Below are positions 1 to 13,100 of a stretch of DNA of 64,000 nucleotides, piece by piece. The position numbers were made by a program, and so were the translations under genes. The stretch comes from Antedon mediterranea (Eukaryota; Echinodermata; Crinoidea; Comatulida; Antedonidae). Position 1 is the stretch's first letter; every line of letters begins with the position of its first letter. The notes under the pieces were generated by a model, which ran no database searches, was not told the DNA's origin, and was given only the letters and a program-made list of their open reading frames with translations. The DNA is taken from NCBI RefSeq assembly GCF_964355755.1, contig NC_092672.1, positions 16,982,501 through 17,046,500 of the forward strand, read 5' to 3'.

Positions 1-345
1 TTTAACCTTGACCTTGTTGTATCGTGTGCACGCTCAAAAAAACATCGAACATCGACTTATAACTATACGTACATAATAGTAAGCCAACAACCACACAGTA
101 GAAGCAACAATGATATAACATGGCCTTGACCTTTAAGTATCGTGCACGCGCGCAGCAAATAAAAAATATCGTCTTGAACTATTACGTTCATTAAACAAAC
201 GAGTTAACGTGCAAATATTGCGCGCATGAGCAGCAAATTATAATAATCCAATGCGTTAACCACGACCCTAACAGACGTATCGTTAACAAACAATTATTGA
301 AACAACTCAATACAATCATGATATAATGTAGTACCTCGATCAAAA
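1..345. other. AT-rich non-coding DNA with a weak direct repeat
   Basis: No credible reading frame. Two stretches resemble each other: a CTTGACCTTGTTGTATCGTG-like start near 8 and a CTTGACCTTTAAGTATCGTG-like stretch near 124, each followed by a GCACGC-containing sequence. ATGATATAA occurs near 110 and near 318. This could be two decayed copies of a ~118-bp unit. I recognise no family. Confidence 0.4.
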
Positions 346-379
346 TTGTTTGAGTCTACCATTAAATTTGATCTGATTT

Positions 380-600
380 TTTTTTTTACATTTGTGGCCG
401 AAAAATTCTCATTTTTTTTTACATTTGTGGGCGTTATCACATTTGTGGGCGATGATCGTTTTCACATTTGTGGGCGCTGTTTATTACATTTGTGGTTGAT
501 TCGTTTTCACATTTGTGGTTGTTTTCACATTTGTGGGTGATGCGTTTTCACATTTGTGGTTGTTTTCACATTTGTGGGCGTTTTTACATTTGTGGGTTCA
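380..600 (+). repeat. CACATTTGTGG minisatellite, about 10 copies
   Basis: The core ACATTTGTGG recurs about ten times with irregular spacing (roughly 16-32 bp) and short T-rich or GGCG/GTTG linkers. Long T runs precede the first two copies. The two open frames crossing it are products of the repeat and have no start context or homology, so I do not call them genes. The array abuts the ~186-bp satellite that begins near 600. Confidence 0.8.
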
Positions 601-3478
601 ACAGGGGACAATAGGAATTTTTTTCGAAAAATGGACAAAATTTCCACTTTTTAAAATTCGAAAATTATGCTATAATATTGCCATTTATGCACATTATCAT
701 ATTGTGTTAACATCATCTTATAGAGCCATAGTAACTAGTTATCATGTCAAAAAATGAAAGGATCGACATTTGGCCATTTTTCGAAAATTTTCCTGCGGGG
801 GACCACAGGAATTTTTTCAAAAAAATAACCAAAATTTCCACCTTTTAAAATTCAATAATTAGGCTATAATATTGCCATTTATGCACATATATTGTATTAA
901 CATATTCTTATACAGACATAGTAACGAGTTATGTCAAAAAATAAAAGGGTCGAAATTTGGCAATTTTTGCGAAAATTTCCCTGAAATTCCATAGAGATTT
1001 TTTTCGAAAAATTGACAAAATTTCAAATTTCTACAATTCGAAAATTGTGCTATAATATTGTAATTTATACAAATATATTGTGCTAACATCATCTTATAGA
1101 GCCATAGTAACGAATTATGTCAAAAAATAAAAGGGTTGAAAGTTGGCCATTTTTCGATAATTTTTCTGCGGGGGACCATAGTATTTTTTTCAAAAAATGG
1201 ACAAAATTTCCAATTTTTAAAATTCGAAAATTATGCTATAATATTGCCATTTATCCAAATATATTGTGATAACATCATCTTATAGAGACATAGCCACTAG
1301 TTATGTCAAAAAAATAAAAGGGTCGAAAAATGGCACCATTTTCCACTTTTTAAAATAAAATAAATATGCTATAATATTTCCATTTATACAGATATATTTT
1401 GCTAACATCATCTTATAGAGTCATAGTAACGAATTATATCAAAAATTAAAAGGGTTGAAATTTGACAATTTTTCGAAAATTTTCCTACGGGGGACCATAA
1501 GATTTTTTTCGAAAATGAACTAAATTTCCAATTTCTAAAATTCGAAAATTATGCTATAATATTGCCATTTATGCAAATATATTGTGCTAACATCATCTTA
1601 TAGAGCCATAGTAAAAAAAATAAAAGGGTCGAAATTTTCCAATTTTTCGAAAATTTTCCTGCGGGGATCATAGGAAGTTTTTTGAAAAACAAACAAAAAA
1701 TAAACAAAATTTTCACCTTTTAAAATTAAATAATTAGGCTATAATATTGCCATTTATACAGATATATTTTGCTAACATCATCTTATAGAGCCATAGTAAC
1801 TAGTTATGTCATCAAATAAAAGGGTCAAAATTTGGCCATTTTACGAAAATTTCCCTGCGGGGGACAATAGGATTTTTTTTCGAAAAATGGACAAAATTTC
1901 CACTTTTTAAAATTCGAAAATTATGCTATAATATTGCCATTTATGCAACTATATTGTGCAAACATCATCTTATAGAGCCATAGTAACTAGTTATGTCAAA
2001 AAATGAAAGCGTCGCAATTTTTACATTTTTGGAAAATATTCCTGCGGGGGACAACAGGAATTTTTTCGAAAAATAACCAAAATTTCCACCTTTAAACTTC
2101 AATAATTAGCCTATAATATTGCCATTTATGCACATATATTGTGTTAACATCATCTTATAGAGCTAGTAACTAGTTATCATGTCAAAAAATGAAAGGATCG
2201 ACATTTGGCCATTTTTCGAAAATTTTCCTGCGGGGGACCACAGGAATTTTTTCAAAAAAATAACCAAAATTTCCACCTTTTAAAATTCAATAATTAGGCT
2301 ATAATATTGCCATTTATGCACATACATTGTGTTAACATCAACTTATAGAGACATAGTAACGAGTTATGTCAAAAAATAAAAGGGTCGAAATTTGGCCATT
2401 TTTGCGAAAATTTCCCTGCGGGAGACCATAGAGATTTTTTCTAAAAATTGACAAAATTTCCTAATTTCTACAATTCGAAAATTATGCTATAATATTGCAA
2501 TTTATACAAATATATTGTGCTAACATCATCTTATAGAGCCATAATAACGAATTATGTCAAAAAATAAAAGGGTTGAAAGTTGGCCATTTTTCGATAATTT
2601 TCCTGCGGGGGATCATAGTATTTTTTTTCGAAAAATGGACAAAATTTCCAATTTCTAAAATTCGAAAATTATGCTATAATATTGCCATTTATCCAAATAT
2701 ATTGTGATAACATCATCTTATAGAGACATAGCAACTAGTTATGTCAAAAAAATAAAAGGGTCGAAAAATGGCCAAAATTCCCACTTTATAAAATTCAATA
2801 ATTATGCTATAATATTGCCATTTTTGCAAATATATTGTGCTAACATCATCTTATAGAGCCATAGTAACTAGTTATGTCAAAAAATAAAAGGGTTAAATTT
2901 TGGCCATTTTTGCGAAAATTTCCCTTGGGGGTGTGGGGGACCATAGGAATTTTTTCGAAAAATGAATAAAATTTCCATTTTTTAAAATTCACAAATTATG
3001 CTATAATTATTGCCATTTATGCAATATTGTACTGACATCATCTTATAGAGCCATAGCAACTACTTATGTCAAAATATAAAAGGGTCGAAAAAGGCAAAAA
3101 TTTTACACTTTTTAAAATTAAATAATTATGCTAAAATTTTGCCATTTATGGACATATATTGTGTTAACATCATCTTATAGAGCCATCGTAACTAGTTATG
3201 TCAAAAAATAAGAGGGTGAAAATTTTGCAAATTTTCGAAAATTTCCCTCTGGGGGACTATAGGAATTTTTTTGTAAAAGGGCCAAAATTTCCAATTTTTA
3301 AAATTCTATAATTATGCTATAATATTGCCATTTATGCAAATATATTGTGTTAACATCATCTTATAGAGCCATAGTAACTAGTTATGTCAAAAAATAAAAG
3401 GGTCGAAATTTAGCAATTTTTCGAAAAATTTTCCTGCTGGGGACCATAAAATTTTTTTTCGAAAAATGGCGAAAATTT
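600..3478 (+). repeat. ~186-bp AT-rich satellite, about 16 tandem monomers
   Basis: The marker CATCATCTTATAGAGCCATA (or a near variant) recurs near 711, 901, 1087, 1273, 1407, 1591, 1767, 1963, 2149, 2337, 2524, 2711, 2844, 3037, 3169 and 3353. Most spacings are 176-196 bp, so the monomer is about 186 bp. Three spacings are about 133 bp and share the same internal deletion. Other conserved pieces are ATGCTATAATATTGCCATTT, AGTAACTAGTTATGTCAAAA and TTTCCTGCGGGGGACCATAG. The array ends abruptly where the TC-rich satellite begins. No coding potential. Confidence 0.92.
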
Positions 3479-5304
3479 ACTCTCTCTAGCTGATCTATCT
3501 CTCTCTCTCGCTGATCTATCTCTCTCTCTCGCTGATCTATCTCTCTCTCGCTGATCTATCTCTCTCTCGCTGATCTATCTCTCTCTCGCTGATCTATCTC
3601 TCTCTCGCTGATCTATCTCTCTCTCGCTGATCTATCTCTCTCTCTCGCTGACCTATCTCTCTCTCGCTGATCTATCTATCTCTCGCTGATCTATCTCTCT
3701 ATCGCTGATCTATCTCTCTCGCTGATCTATCTCTCTCTCTTACTGATCTATCTCTCTCTCTCTCTCTCGCTGATCTATCTATCTCTCTCTCTCTCGCTGA
3801 TCTATCTATCTCTCTCTCGCTGATCTATCTATCTCTCTCTCACTGATCTATCTCTCTCTCGCTGATCTATCTCTCTCTCTCGCTGATCTATCTCTCTCTC
3901 GCTGATCTATCTCTCTCTTGCTGATCTATCTATCTCTCGCTGATCTATCTCTCTCTCGCTGATCTATCTATCTCTCTCTCGCTGATCTATCTATCTCTCT
4001 CTCTCGCTGATCTATCTATCTCTCTCTGATCTATCTCTCTCTCTCGCTGATCTATCTATCTCTCTCTCGCTGATCTATCTATCTCTCTCTCGCTGATCTA
4101 TCTATCTCTCTCGCTGATCTATCTATCTCTCTCTCGCTGATCTATCTATCTCTCTCTCTCGCTGATCTATCTCTCTCTCGCTGATCTATCTCTCTCTCCC
4201 TCGCTGATCTCTCTCTCTCTCGCTGATCTATCTCTCTCTCTCGCTGATCTATCTCTCTCGCTGATCTATCTCTCTCTCGCTGATCTATCTCTCTCTCTCA
4301 CTGATCTATCTCTCTCTCCTTGATCTATCTCTCTCTCGCTGATCTATCTCTCTCTCTCTCGCTGATCTATCTCTCTCTCGCTGATCTATCTATCTCTCTC
4401 TCGCTGATCTATCTTTCTCTCGCTGATCTATCTATCTCTCTCGCTGATCTATCTCTCTATCGCTGATCTATCTATCTCTCTCGCTGATCTATCTATCTCT
4501 CTCTCGCTGATCTATCTATCTCTCTCTCGCTGATCTATCTCTCTCTCGATGTTCTACCTATCTCTCTCTCGCTGATCTATCTCTCTCGCTGATCTATCTA
4601 TCTCTCTCTGTCGCTGATCTATATCTCTCTCGCTGATCTATCTCTCTCGCTGATCTATCTCTCTGTCGCGGTTCTATCTCTCTGTCGCTGGTCTCTCTCT
4701 CTCTCGCTGATCTATCTCTCTCTCGCTGATCTATCTCTCTCTCGCTGATCTATCTTTCTCTCGCTGATCTATCTCTCTCGATGATCTATCTCTCTCTCGC
4801 TGATCTATCTCACTCTCGCTGATCTATCTCTCTCTCGCTGATCTATCTCTCTCTCGCTGATCTATCTCTCTCTCGCTGATCTATCTCTCTCGCTGATCTA
4901 TCTATCTGTCGCTGATCTATCTCTCTGTCACTGATTTCTCTCTCTCTCGCTGACCTATCTCTCTCGCGCTGATCTATCTCTCTCTCGCTGATCTATCTCT
5001 CTCTCGCTTATCTATCTCTCTCTCGCTGATCTATCCCTCTCTCGCTGATCTATCTCTCTCGCTGATCTATCTTTCTCTCGCTGATCTATCTCACTCTCGT
5101 TGATCTATCTCTCTCTCGCTGATCTATCTCTCTCTCGCTGATCTATCTCTTTCTCGCTGATCTATCTCTCTCTCGCTGATCTTTCTCTCTCTCTCTCTCT
5201 CTCTGATCTATCTCTCTCTCGCCGATCTATCTCTCTCTCCCTCGCTGATCTATCTCTCTCTCGCTGATCTATCTCTCTCTCGCTGATCTATCTGTCTCTT
5301 TCAC
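3479..5304 (+). repeat. TC-rich 19-bp satellite, block 1
   Basis: Tandem copies of TCTCTCTCGCTGATCTATC in 17/19/21/23-bp versions, differing in the number of TC steps and in an extra TATC. Single-base variants include GTCGCTG, GCTGACC and GTTGATC. All open frames in it are repeat translations. It fades into non-repeat sequence around 5300. Confidence 0.97.
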
Positions 5305-7608
5305 ACTCGATTCACCAGGGACAAAAAATAGTGAGCCCTCTATCGGCAGCGAATCGTTTTTGCACACGAGACAGCGTGGACAATTACCCGGAAGCAACTT
5401 TGTTTTGAAAAGTAAATCTTAGGTTTGTGAAAACTGGCCAATTGGAACTTTTGGTTTTATTTACTAATGAATAATTTATGAAAACCTTTGACAAGGCATC
5501 TACGAACCACGTGATATTGTTTTTTAATCGACGAACCCATTATATTTGTGTGAAACAAGGGTGAATTACACCGATGTTTTTTAAACAATTTTAGGATATT
5601 CGAATGTTAAAATTTCGTCTAATTTGTTGAGGCTGTAATAAAACAACGCAATTTTTTGAGAAGGTGGGTTTTATAGTTTCTGAATATTTGATTTTTCAAT
5701 AGTAGTTAATAAAAAATCTCGTTGGGGTTATTTTTTTTGTTTTTTAATGGCTGCTTAAACATGTGCCTTCTTGGGTATTTCACTATTGAAAATGGTTGAA
5801 ATGGTTGTAGCTAAAATCATTTTTTACGCCATAAGATAAAAAATGTGGTTTTGTAAATTAATAAGGGCAACATATACTATATAAGAAAGCTGTTTTTTAT
5901 CATAAAACTCTACAAAGCCTCTTTGTTTTATTTATAAATCAATATAGTCTAGGCCTGTAGTACAGTAGGAGAGCCAGGCTTTAGCCTATAATAGTGGGGT
6001 AGTGCGTGCATTATTGGCGCGTGTTCATTGTCGGGCGCGCATTGTTTATAGGCCTAAGAAAATAAGTAAAATATACAAATATAATTAAATAATGATTATT
6101 ATTAATTGAATGTTGTTTTTTTTTTACAGACCACAGAGGATTGTTCTACATACTTCAATACAAATAGCATTAAATCAACAACAATTTCTTATGAGTCATA
6201 TTAATTTACCTCTGGCATATAATGTGAAAAAACACTATTAATACTGTAATAATGGATATCTATAGATGTATTGCCAAAACGACATTTTATTTTTTAAAAA
6301 CTTTAACTTATCCTAATTTACTTATTTAAAGGTTCAAGTGGGAGTTGGTTGTTGTGCAGTAGTTTAATAAAGTTTAAATGTACATTTCAAATCGGCAAAT
6401 AAATAATGGTAATAGGCCTACTACAGTAATAGAAAATCTTTTGAAGATTAGGCTTAGTACAAAAGATGTTAGCTAATTTGATGTAGAAAACTTGTTGTCT
6501 AATTTTTAAGGTGAAATTTGTGATAATATTAAAAGTTAAAATGTTAATTGGTGTGTATTTGTATTTCATTTATTGCTCCATTATTATAATAAAAAGCAGG
6601 GAATCATGAAATTTCATTTTAGCTCCGATAAAAAGTAAACATTTTCAGCATATACTGTACTTAAATCAATCATATGTTAGTGACAGGTGACATTAAAAGA
6701 TTTATTATGAGATTACTTGTAAGCCTACTAGTAGGTTTAGCTCTATTCATAAAAATAATGACATTATATACTGTACATTAATTAGCCTAGCTAGGCCTAA
6801 CTAATTTACTGAATTTTCAGTATTTTACCAAGTCAACCGTTCAGGCATGCAGATACAGTCCTCACTTCACACCAATCTTCATAATTTTAAGAAAAATGAA
6901 AGTTCAGCACTTTATTTTAAAATTTATAAGCCCATTTTATAAGATTCTGCATCATCCACTTAACAAGAACTAAAATCGAGAGCCCAGTGATAGAGCGCAT
7001 CTTCCGACGTTCTCGTCGCCTAAGGAAACGAGTATTCCAGCCCTGCCGCGTCTTCCTAGGCCTACGCGCACCGCACTTTCGCTCAAAATACACTATCTTC
7101 AACTCCTTATAGAATTTGTTTGAAAAATAACTCCAAGCTTATATTTGGAAATCTTTGAAAATGCATATAAGACTATATTATAGCATTTTCAGAATTTCAT
7201 TTAAAAATTGCAAATTAATGTTAGCTATTTTAACAGATTAGTTAGTTTTCACTTTTTTGTTTTCGCCGTATGACTCACTTTGTTTACGTTTGCACTTGGC
7301 TTAGACGTTTATCTTACAATTCAAATCAATTAATCCATAATCAACTAAAATTGCTATTGTTGTGGTTTTTGTTTAATATAAATTTTCTTAATAAACAGAA
7401 ATAAATCAAACAACAATATAATTTAATATAAACCCGTTAAAAGGGAAATTTAGACAGCCTATAAAACACGGAAGTCCGAACTCGCGTCGCTCGAAATGCT
7501 CGGGAACTTTCTATTTATAGCCAATCGAAAAAGGCTCCGGCTAACTTAAACAATGAAAACGGCTCTCGGAACACTTAATGTCCCATTTTCGCTGTTTGAC
7601 GTGGATGT
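5305..7608. other. 2.3-kb non-satellite island, no recognised gene
   Basis: Complex AT-rich sequence between satellite blocks 1 and 2. AGGCCTA-type words recur (near 5950, 6050, 6415, 6790 and 7055). No open frame longer than about 60 codons looks real. A pyrimidine run ending in TTTACAG near 6115-6129 could be a splice acceptor, but no coding exon follows. A CpG-richer patch at 7460-7600 lies just before the satellite resumes. It may be older host DNA spanned by satellite growth, or an insertion into the array. Confidence 0.6.
7460..7466 (+). promoter_or_regulatory. Possible TATA box (TATAAAA)
   Basis: TATAAAA is followed by a CpG-richer stretch (GTCCGAACTCGCGTCGCTCG and on), the only such patch in this island. 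A gene reading right from here would run straight into satellite, and no coding sequence is seen. It is offered only as a weak candidate. Confidence 0.2.
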
Positions 7609-8170
7609 GCTTTCTCGCTGATATATCTCTTTCTTGCTGATCTATCTCTCTCTCTCGCCGAGCTATCTCTCTCGCCGATCTATCTCTCTCTCGCTGATCT
7701 ATCTCTCTGTCGCTGATCTATCTCTCTCTCGCTGATCTATCTCTCTCTCGCTGATCTATCTATCTCTCTGTCGCTGATCTATATATCTGTCGCTGATCTA
7801 TCTATCTCTCTGTCGCTGATCTATCTATCTCTCTCTCGCTGATCTATCTATCTCTCTCTCACTTATCTATCTATCTCTCTCTCTCGCTGATCTATCTATC
7901 TCTCTCTCGCTGATCTATCTATCTCTCTCTCGCTGATATATCTATCTCTCTCTCGCTGATCTATCTATCTCTCTCTCGCTGATCTATCTATTTCTCTCTC
8001 GCTGATCTACCTATCTCTCTCTCGCTGATCTACCTACCTCTCTCTCGCTGATCTATCTATCTCTCTCTCGCTGATCTATCTATCTCTCTCTCGCTGATTT
8101 ATCTATCTCTCTCTCGCTGATCTATCTATCTCTCTCTCGCTGATCTATCTATCTCTCTCTCGCTGATCTA
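7609..8170 (+). repeat. TC-rich 19-bp satellite, block 2
   Basis: Same family and orientation as block 1, here mainly 23-bp units (GCTGATCTATCTATCTCTCT form). It ends exactly where LINE coding sequence begins. Confidence 0.96.
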
Positions 8171-9958
8171 TATAATAACAAGCCATGGGTCACGAAAGGC
8201 GTTAAATTACTGTTGTGTGAGAAACGTAAAGCCTTTAAGATGGGCGACTCTAATCGTATGAAAATATTGACTAGAGAGATTAAATCTGAAATAATGAAAC
8301 AGAAGAACATTTATAGGAAAAAAGTTGAACATAACTTCAGGTCTAATAATATGAAACAAGTTTGGCAGGGTATTAAACTTATGAGTGGTTACACAAACGG
8401 TGGTAATACACCCACCTCGATTCCGAATGTTACTGTGCAATATGTTAATGAGTTAAATGAATTTTATAACCGTTTTAATGTTCATGATTTTAAAAAAGAA
8501 AGAGAGGCTCTATTTAGCTTGTGTCGGGTGACTGAAGATGATCCCAAATTTAGTATAAGCATTTCTGATGTACATAACGAATTCATGAAACTCAATTCAT
8601 CGAAGGCTGCTGGGCCGGATAGAATCCCACCACGAGTACTTAAGATCTGCTCTCCTCACCTTGATGGTATATTTACATTTATTTTCAATATGTGTCTTTC
8701 TTATCATGCGTTTCCGGATATTTGGAAACTTTCATGCATAATACCGGTACCTAAGAAACCTAAGATTAACAGCATGAATGATTTGAGACCCGTTGCACTC
8801 ACGTCTGTCGCGATGAAAATATTGGAACGTATTATTTTAAAAATTATGCAACCTTATGCTGCAAAAGTGTTAGACCCGTTGCAATTTGCTTACCGATCAC
8901 TCCGTCGTACCAGTGATGCGATTTATTTTAAATTAAATAAATTGTATTAACATCTAGATAATGTAAAGAAAGGCCACTCGGCACGTATTATGTATTTTGA
9001 TTTTCAGTCTGCGTTTAATACCATACAACCCCATATCTTAGCAGACAAAATGTTGAATATGGAGTTTCCCCGTCCGATTGTTCGTTTAGTTTTAAATTTC
9101 ATTTGTGATAGAAAACAATTTGTTAATATTAATGGTGTTAAGTCAGAAATCGTAACCTCTGACACCGGTGTTCCTCAGGGTACTGTCAACGCACCTAAAT
9201 TATATTCCTTGTATACGGCCGATTACAGATCTTTAAATGATGAGCTTTGCCTCGTTGTTAAATTCGCTGATGACACTAGTACTATTGGTCTCATAGTTTC
9301 AAACAATGATGAAAATTATCGTAGCGAAATACAAAGATTTGTTAAATTTTGTGACGATAATTATCTCCAAATAAATGCATAAAAAACAAAGGAGATGATC
9401 ATTGATTTTAGGACTAAACATAAATTTAATTTTCAACCAATCACTATCAAAGGTAACGGAATTGAAATTGTTGACCAGTACAAGTATCTAGGAATTGTTT
9501 TCAATGATAAACTGAGTTGGGGAGACTATATAGACTTCATCAGCAAAAAATTAAATCCCAGAATGTATTGTATGAGAACTTTATATAAATTTAACTCCTG
9601 TGATTTGATGTTACTTTCGTTCAATAGATCCGTTATATGTAGTGTTTGGACGTATTGCCTCTTCTGTTGGGCTGGTAATGTTACCGGAGGGAATAAAGGA
9701 CGCCTTGAAACTTTCATCCGTCGGGCTGGTAAAATGATTGGTCTGGAACTGCCTTCCTTTACCGATGTGCACCTAGAACACCTAAAGAAAGATTTCGAAC
9801 GTATTGAGTCGGATGCCTCTCATCCTCTCCACAAAGTGATCATAGACCAACTTAATCCAAGTGGTAGATTGAGGCTCCTCAGTGTGAAAACAAATCGATT
9901 TGCTAAATCCTTTATTCCCTCCGGTATCATCCAGTACAACAGGAAGTCAAGAAGATAA
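8171..9958 (+). pseudogene. Reverse transcriptase relic of the plus-strand LINE, two in-frame stops
   Basis: One reading frame spans the whole region, interrupted by TAA at 8948-8950 and TAA at 9380-9382, with no frameshift. Order of motifs: AAGPDRIPPRVLK fingers motif near 8610; YFDFQSAFNTI palm motif A with its catalytic Asp near 8995; TGVPQGTVNAP motif B near 9166; KFADDTSTIG motif C with the catalytic Asp pair near 9263; then the thumb and a C-terminal region ending at the stop before 9959. Motif B has NAP where most LINEs have LSP or LGP. The coding order is otherwise complete, so the copy is probably fairly young, but it cannot make active enzyme. Confidence 0.88.
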
Positions 9959-10071
9959 TTTTATCTTGTAATTTTTTAGATGTTTTTATATGAATGGTTT
10001 TATGCTATATTTGTTTTTTATTGTGTTTTCTTTGTTATTATGACGAGCAATGAATTTCCTTTTTGAGGATC

Positions 10072-10077
10072 AATAAA
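10072..10077 (+). terminator. LINE poly(A) signal AATAAA
   Basis: AATAAA lies about 115 bp after the reverse transcriptase stop and about 15 bp before the (TTATC)n tail, as expected for a LINE 3' end. Confidence 0.6.
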
Positions 10078-10100
10078 ACTTATATTATCTTATCTTATCT

Positions 10101-13100
10101 TATCTCTCTCTCGCTGATCTATCTATCTCTCTCTCGGTGATCTATCTATCTCTCTCTCGCTGATCTATCTATCTCTCTCTCGCTGATCTATCTATCTCTC
10201 TCTCGCTGATCTATCTATCTCTCTCTCGCTGATCTATCTCTCTCTCGCTGATCTATCTATCTCTCTGTCGCTGATCTATCTCTCTCTCGCTGATCTATCT
10301 ATCTATCTCTCGCTGATCTATCTCTCTCTCGCTGATCTATCTATCTCTCGCTGATCTATCTCTCTCTCGCTGATCTATCTCTCTCGCTGATCTATCTCTC
10401 GCTGATCTATCTCTCTGTCGCTGATCTATCTCTTTCTCGCTGATCTATCTCTCTCTCGCTGATCTATTTCTCTCTCGCTGATCTATCTCTCTCTCGCTGA
10501 TCTACCTCTCTCTCGCTGATCTATCTCTCTCTCGCTGATCTATCTCTCCCCCTCTCGCTAATCTATCTCTCTCTCTCTCTCTCTCGCTGATCTATCTATC
10601 TCTCTCTCGCTGATCTATCTCCCTCTCTCTCGCTGATCTATCTATCTCTCTCTCGCTGATCTATCTCTCTCTCTCGCTGATCTATCTATCTCTCTCTCGC
10701 TGATCTATCTCTCTCTCGCTGATCTATCTCTCTCTCTCGCTGATCTATCTCTCTCTCGCTGATCTATCTCTCTCTCGCTGATATATCTCTCTCTCCCTGA
10801 TCTATATCTCTCTCGCTGATCTATCTATTTCTCTCTCGCTGATCTATCTCTCTCTCTGATCTATCTATCTCTCTCTCGCTGATCTATCTCTCTCTCGCTG
10901 ATCTATCTATCTCTCTCTCTCGCTGATCTATATCTCTCTCGCTGATCTATCTATCTCTCTCTCGCTGATCTATCTCTCTCTCGCTGATCTATCTCTCTCT
11001 CGCTGATCTATCTATCTCTCTGTCGCTGATCTATCTCTCTGTCGCTGATTTATCGCTCTCTCGCTGATCTATCTCTCTCTCACTGATCTATCTATCTCTC
11101 GCTTATCTATCTCTCTCTCGCTGATCTATCTCTCTCTCGCTGATCTATCTCTCTGTCGCTGATCTATCTCTCTCTCGCTGATCTATCTCTCTCGCTGATC
11201 TATCTATCTCTCTGTCGCTGATCTATCTCTCTCTCGCTGATCTATCTATCTCTCTCGCTGATCTATCTCTCTCTCGCTGATCTATCTATCTCTCTCTCTC
11301 GCTCTCTCGCTTATCTATCTCTCTCTCGCTGATCTATCTCTCTCTCGCTGATCTATATCTCTCTCGCTGATCTATCTCTCTCTCGCTGATCTATCTCTCT
11401 CGCTGATCTATCTCTCTCTCGCTGATCTATCTCTGTCTCGCTGATCTATCTATCTCTCGCTTATCTATCTCTCTCTCGCTGATCTATCTCTCTCTCGCTG
11501 ATCTATCTATCTCTCTCTCGCTGATCTATCTCTCTCTCTCGCTGATCTATCTATCTCTCTTTCGCTGGTCTATCTCTCTCTCTCGCTGATCTATCTATCT
11601 CTCTCTCGCTGATCTATCTCTCTCTTGCTGATCTATATCTCTCTCTCTCTCGCTGATCTATCTCTCTCTCGCTGATATATCTCTCTCTCGCTGATATATC
11701 TCTCTCTCGCGGATCTATCTATCTCTCTCTCGCTGATTTATCTCTCTCTCGCTGATCTATCTGTCTCTCTCTCTCGCTGATCTATCTCTCTCTCGCTGAT
11801 CTATCTATCTCTCTCTCTCGCTGATCTATATCTCTCTCGCTGATCTATCTATCTCTCTCTCGCTGATCTATCTCTCTCTCGCTGATCTATCTATCTCTCT
11901 GTCGCTGATCTATCTTTTTCTCGCTGATCTATCTCTCTCTCGCTGATCTATCTCTGTCTCGCTGATCTATCTATCTCTCGCTTATCTATCTCTCTCTCTC
12001 GCTGATCTATCTCTCTCTCGCTGATCTATCTCTCTCTCTCTCGCTGATCTATCTATCTCTCTGTCGCTGTTCTATCTCTCTCTCACGCTGATCTATCTAT
12101 CTCTCTCTCGCTGATCTATCTATCTCTCTCTCGCTGATCTATCTATCTCTCGCTGATCTATCTCTCTCTCGCTGATCTATCTTTCTCTCGCTGATCTATC
12201 TCTCTCGCTGACCTATCTCTCTCTCGCTGATCTATCTCTCTCGCTGATCTATCTCTCTCTCGCTGATCAATCTATCTCTCTGTCGCTGATCTATCTCTCT
12301 GTCGCTGATCTATCTCTCTCTCGCTGATCTATCTCTCTCTCACTGATCTATCTATCTCTCGTTTATCTATCTCTCTCTCGCTGATCTATCTCTCTCTCGC
12401 TGATCTATCTCTCTGTCGCTGATCTATCTCTCTCTCGCTGATCTATCTCTCTCTCGCTGATCTATCTCTCTCTCGCTGATCTATCTATCTCTCTGTCGCT
12501 GATCTATCTCTCTCTCGCTGATCTATCTATCTCTCTCTCGCTAATCTATCTATCTCTCTCTCGCTGATCTATCTATCTCTCTCTCTCGCTCTCTCGCTGA
12601 TCTATCTCTCTCTCGCTGATCTATCTCTCTCTCGCTGATCTATATCTCTCTCGCTGATCTATCTCTTTCTCGCTGATCTATCTCTCTCGCTGATCTATCT
12701 CTCTCTCGCTGATCTATATCTCTCTCGCTGATCTATCTCTCTCTCGCTGATCTATCTCTCTCGCTGATCTATCTCTCTCTCGCTGATCTATCTCTGTCTC
12801 GCTGATCTATCTATCTCTCGCTTATCTATCTCTCTCTCGCTGATCTATCTCTCTCTCGCTGATCTATCTATCTCTCTCTCGCTGATCTATCTCTCTCTCT
12901 CGCTGATCTATCTATCTCTCTTTCGCTGGTCTATCTCTCTCTCTCGCTGATCTATCTATCTCTCTCTCGCTGATCTATCTCTCTCTTGCTGATCTATATC
13001 TCTCTCTCTCTCGCTGATCTATCTCTCTCTCGCTGATATATCTCTCTCTCGCTGATATATCTCTCTCTCGCGGATCTATCTATCTCTCTCTCGCTGATTT

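Larger units (their letters stand above)
8171..10100 (+). mobile_element. 5'-truncated non-LTR retrotransposon (CR1/L2/Rex-like LINE)
   Basis: The element starts inside the linker between endonuclease and reverse transcriptase (a PWVTKGVK-type motif at about 8188), so the endonuclease and 5' UTR are missing. It runs through the reverse transcriptase domain to a ~140-bp 3' UTR with AATAAA at 10072-10077 and a short (TTATC)n tail that merges into satellite TATCTCTC. Truncation at the 5' end with an intact 3' tail is the usual outcome of target-primed reverse transcription. Clade placement is by motif look only. Target-site duplications cannot be read because both flanks are satellite. Confidence 0.85.

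Noticed and set aside
346-757. Two open frames across the CACATTTGTGG repeats
   Set aside because: They exist only because the repeat lacks stops; no usable start, domain or promoter.
6117-6130. Splice acceptor (T-run then TTTACAG) in the 5.3-7.6 kb island
   Set aside because: No coding exon follows and no matching donor with an exon was found; such runs are common in AT-rich DNA.
6917-7102. 61-codon Arg-rich minus-strand frame
   Set aside because: No ATG context, promoter or recognisable domain; compositional effect of a GC-richer patch.
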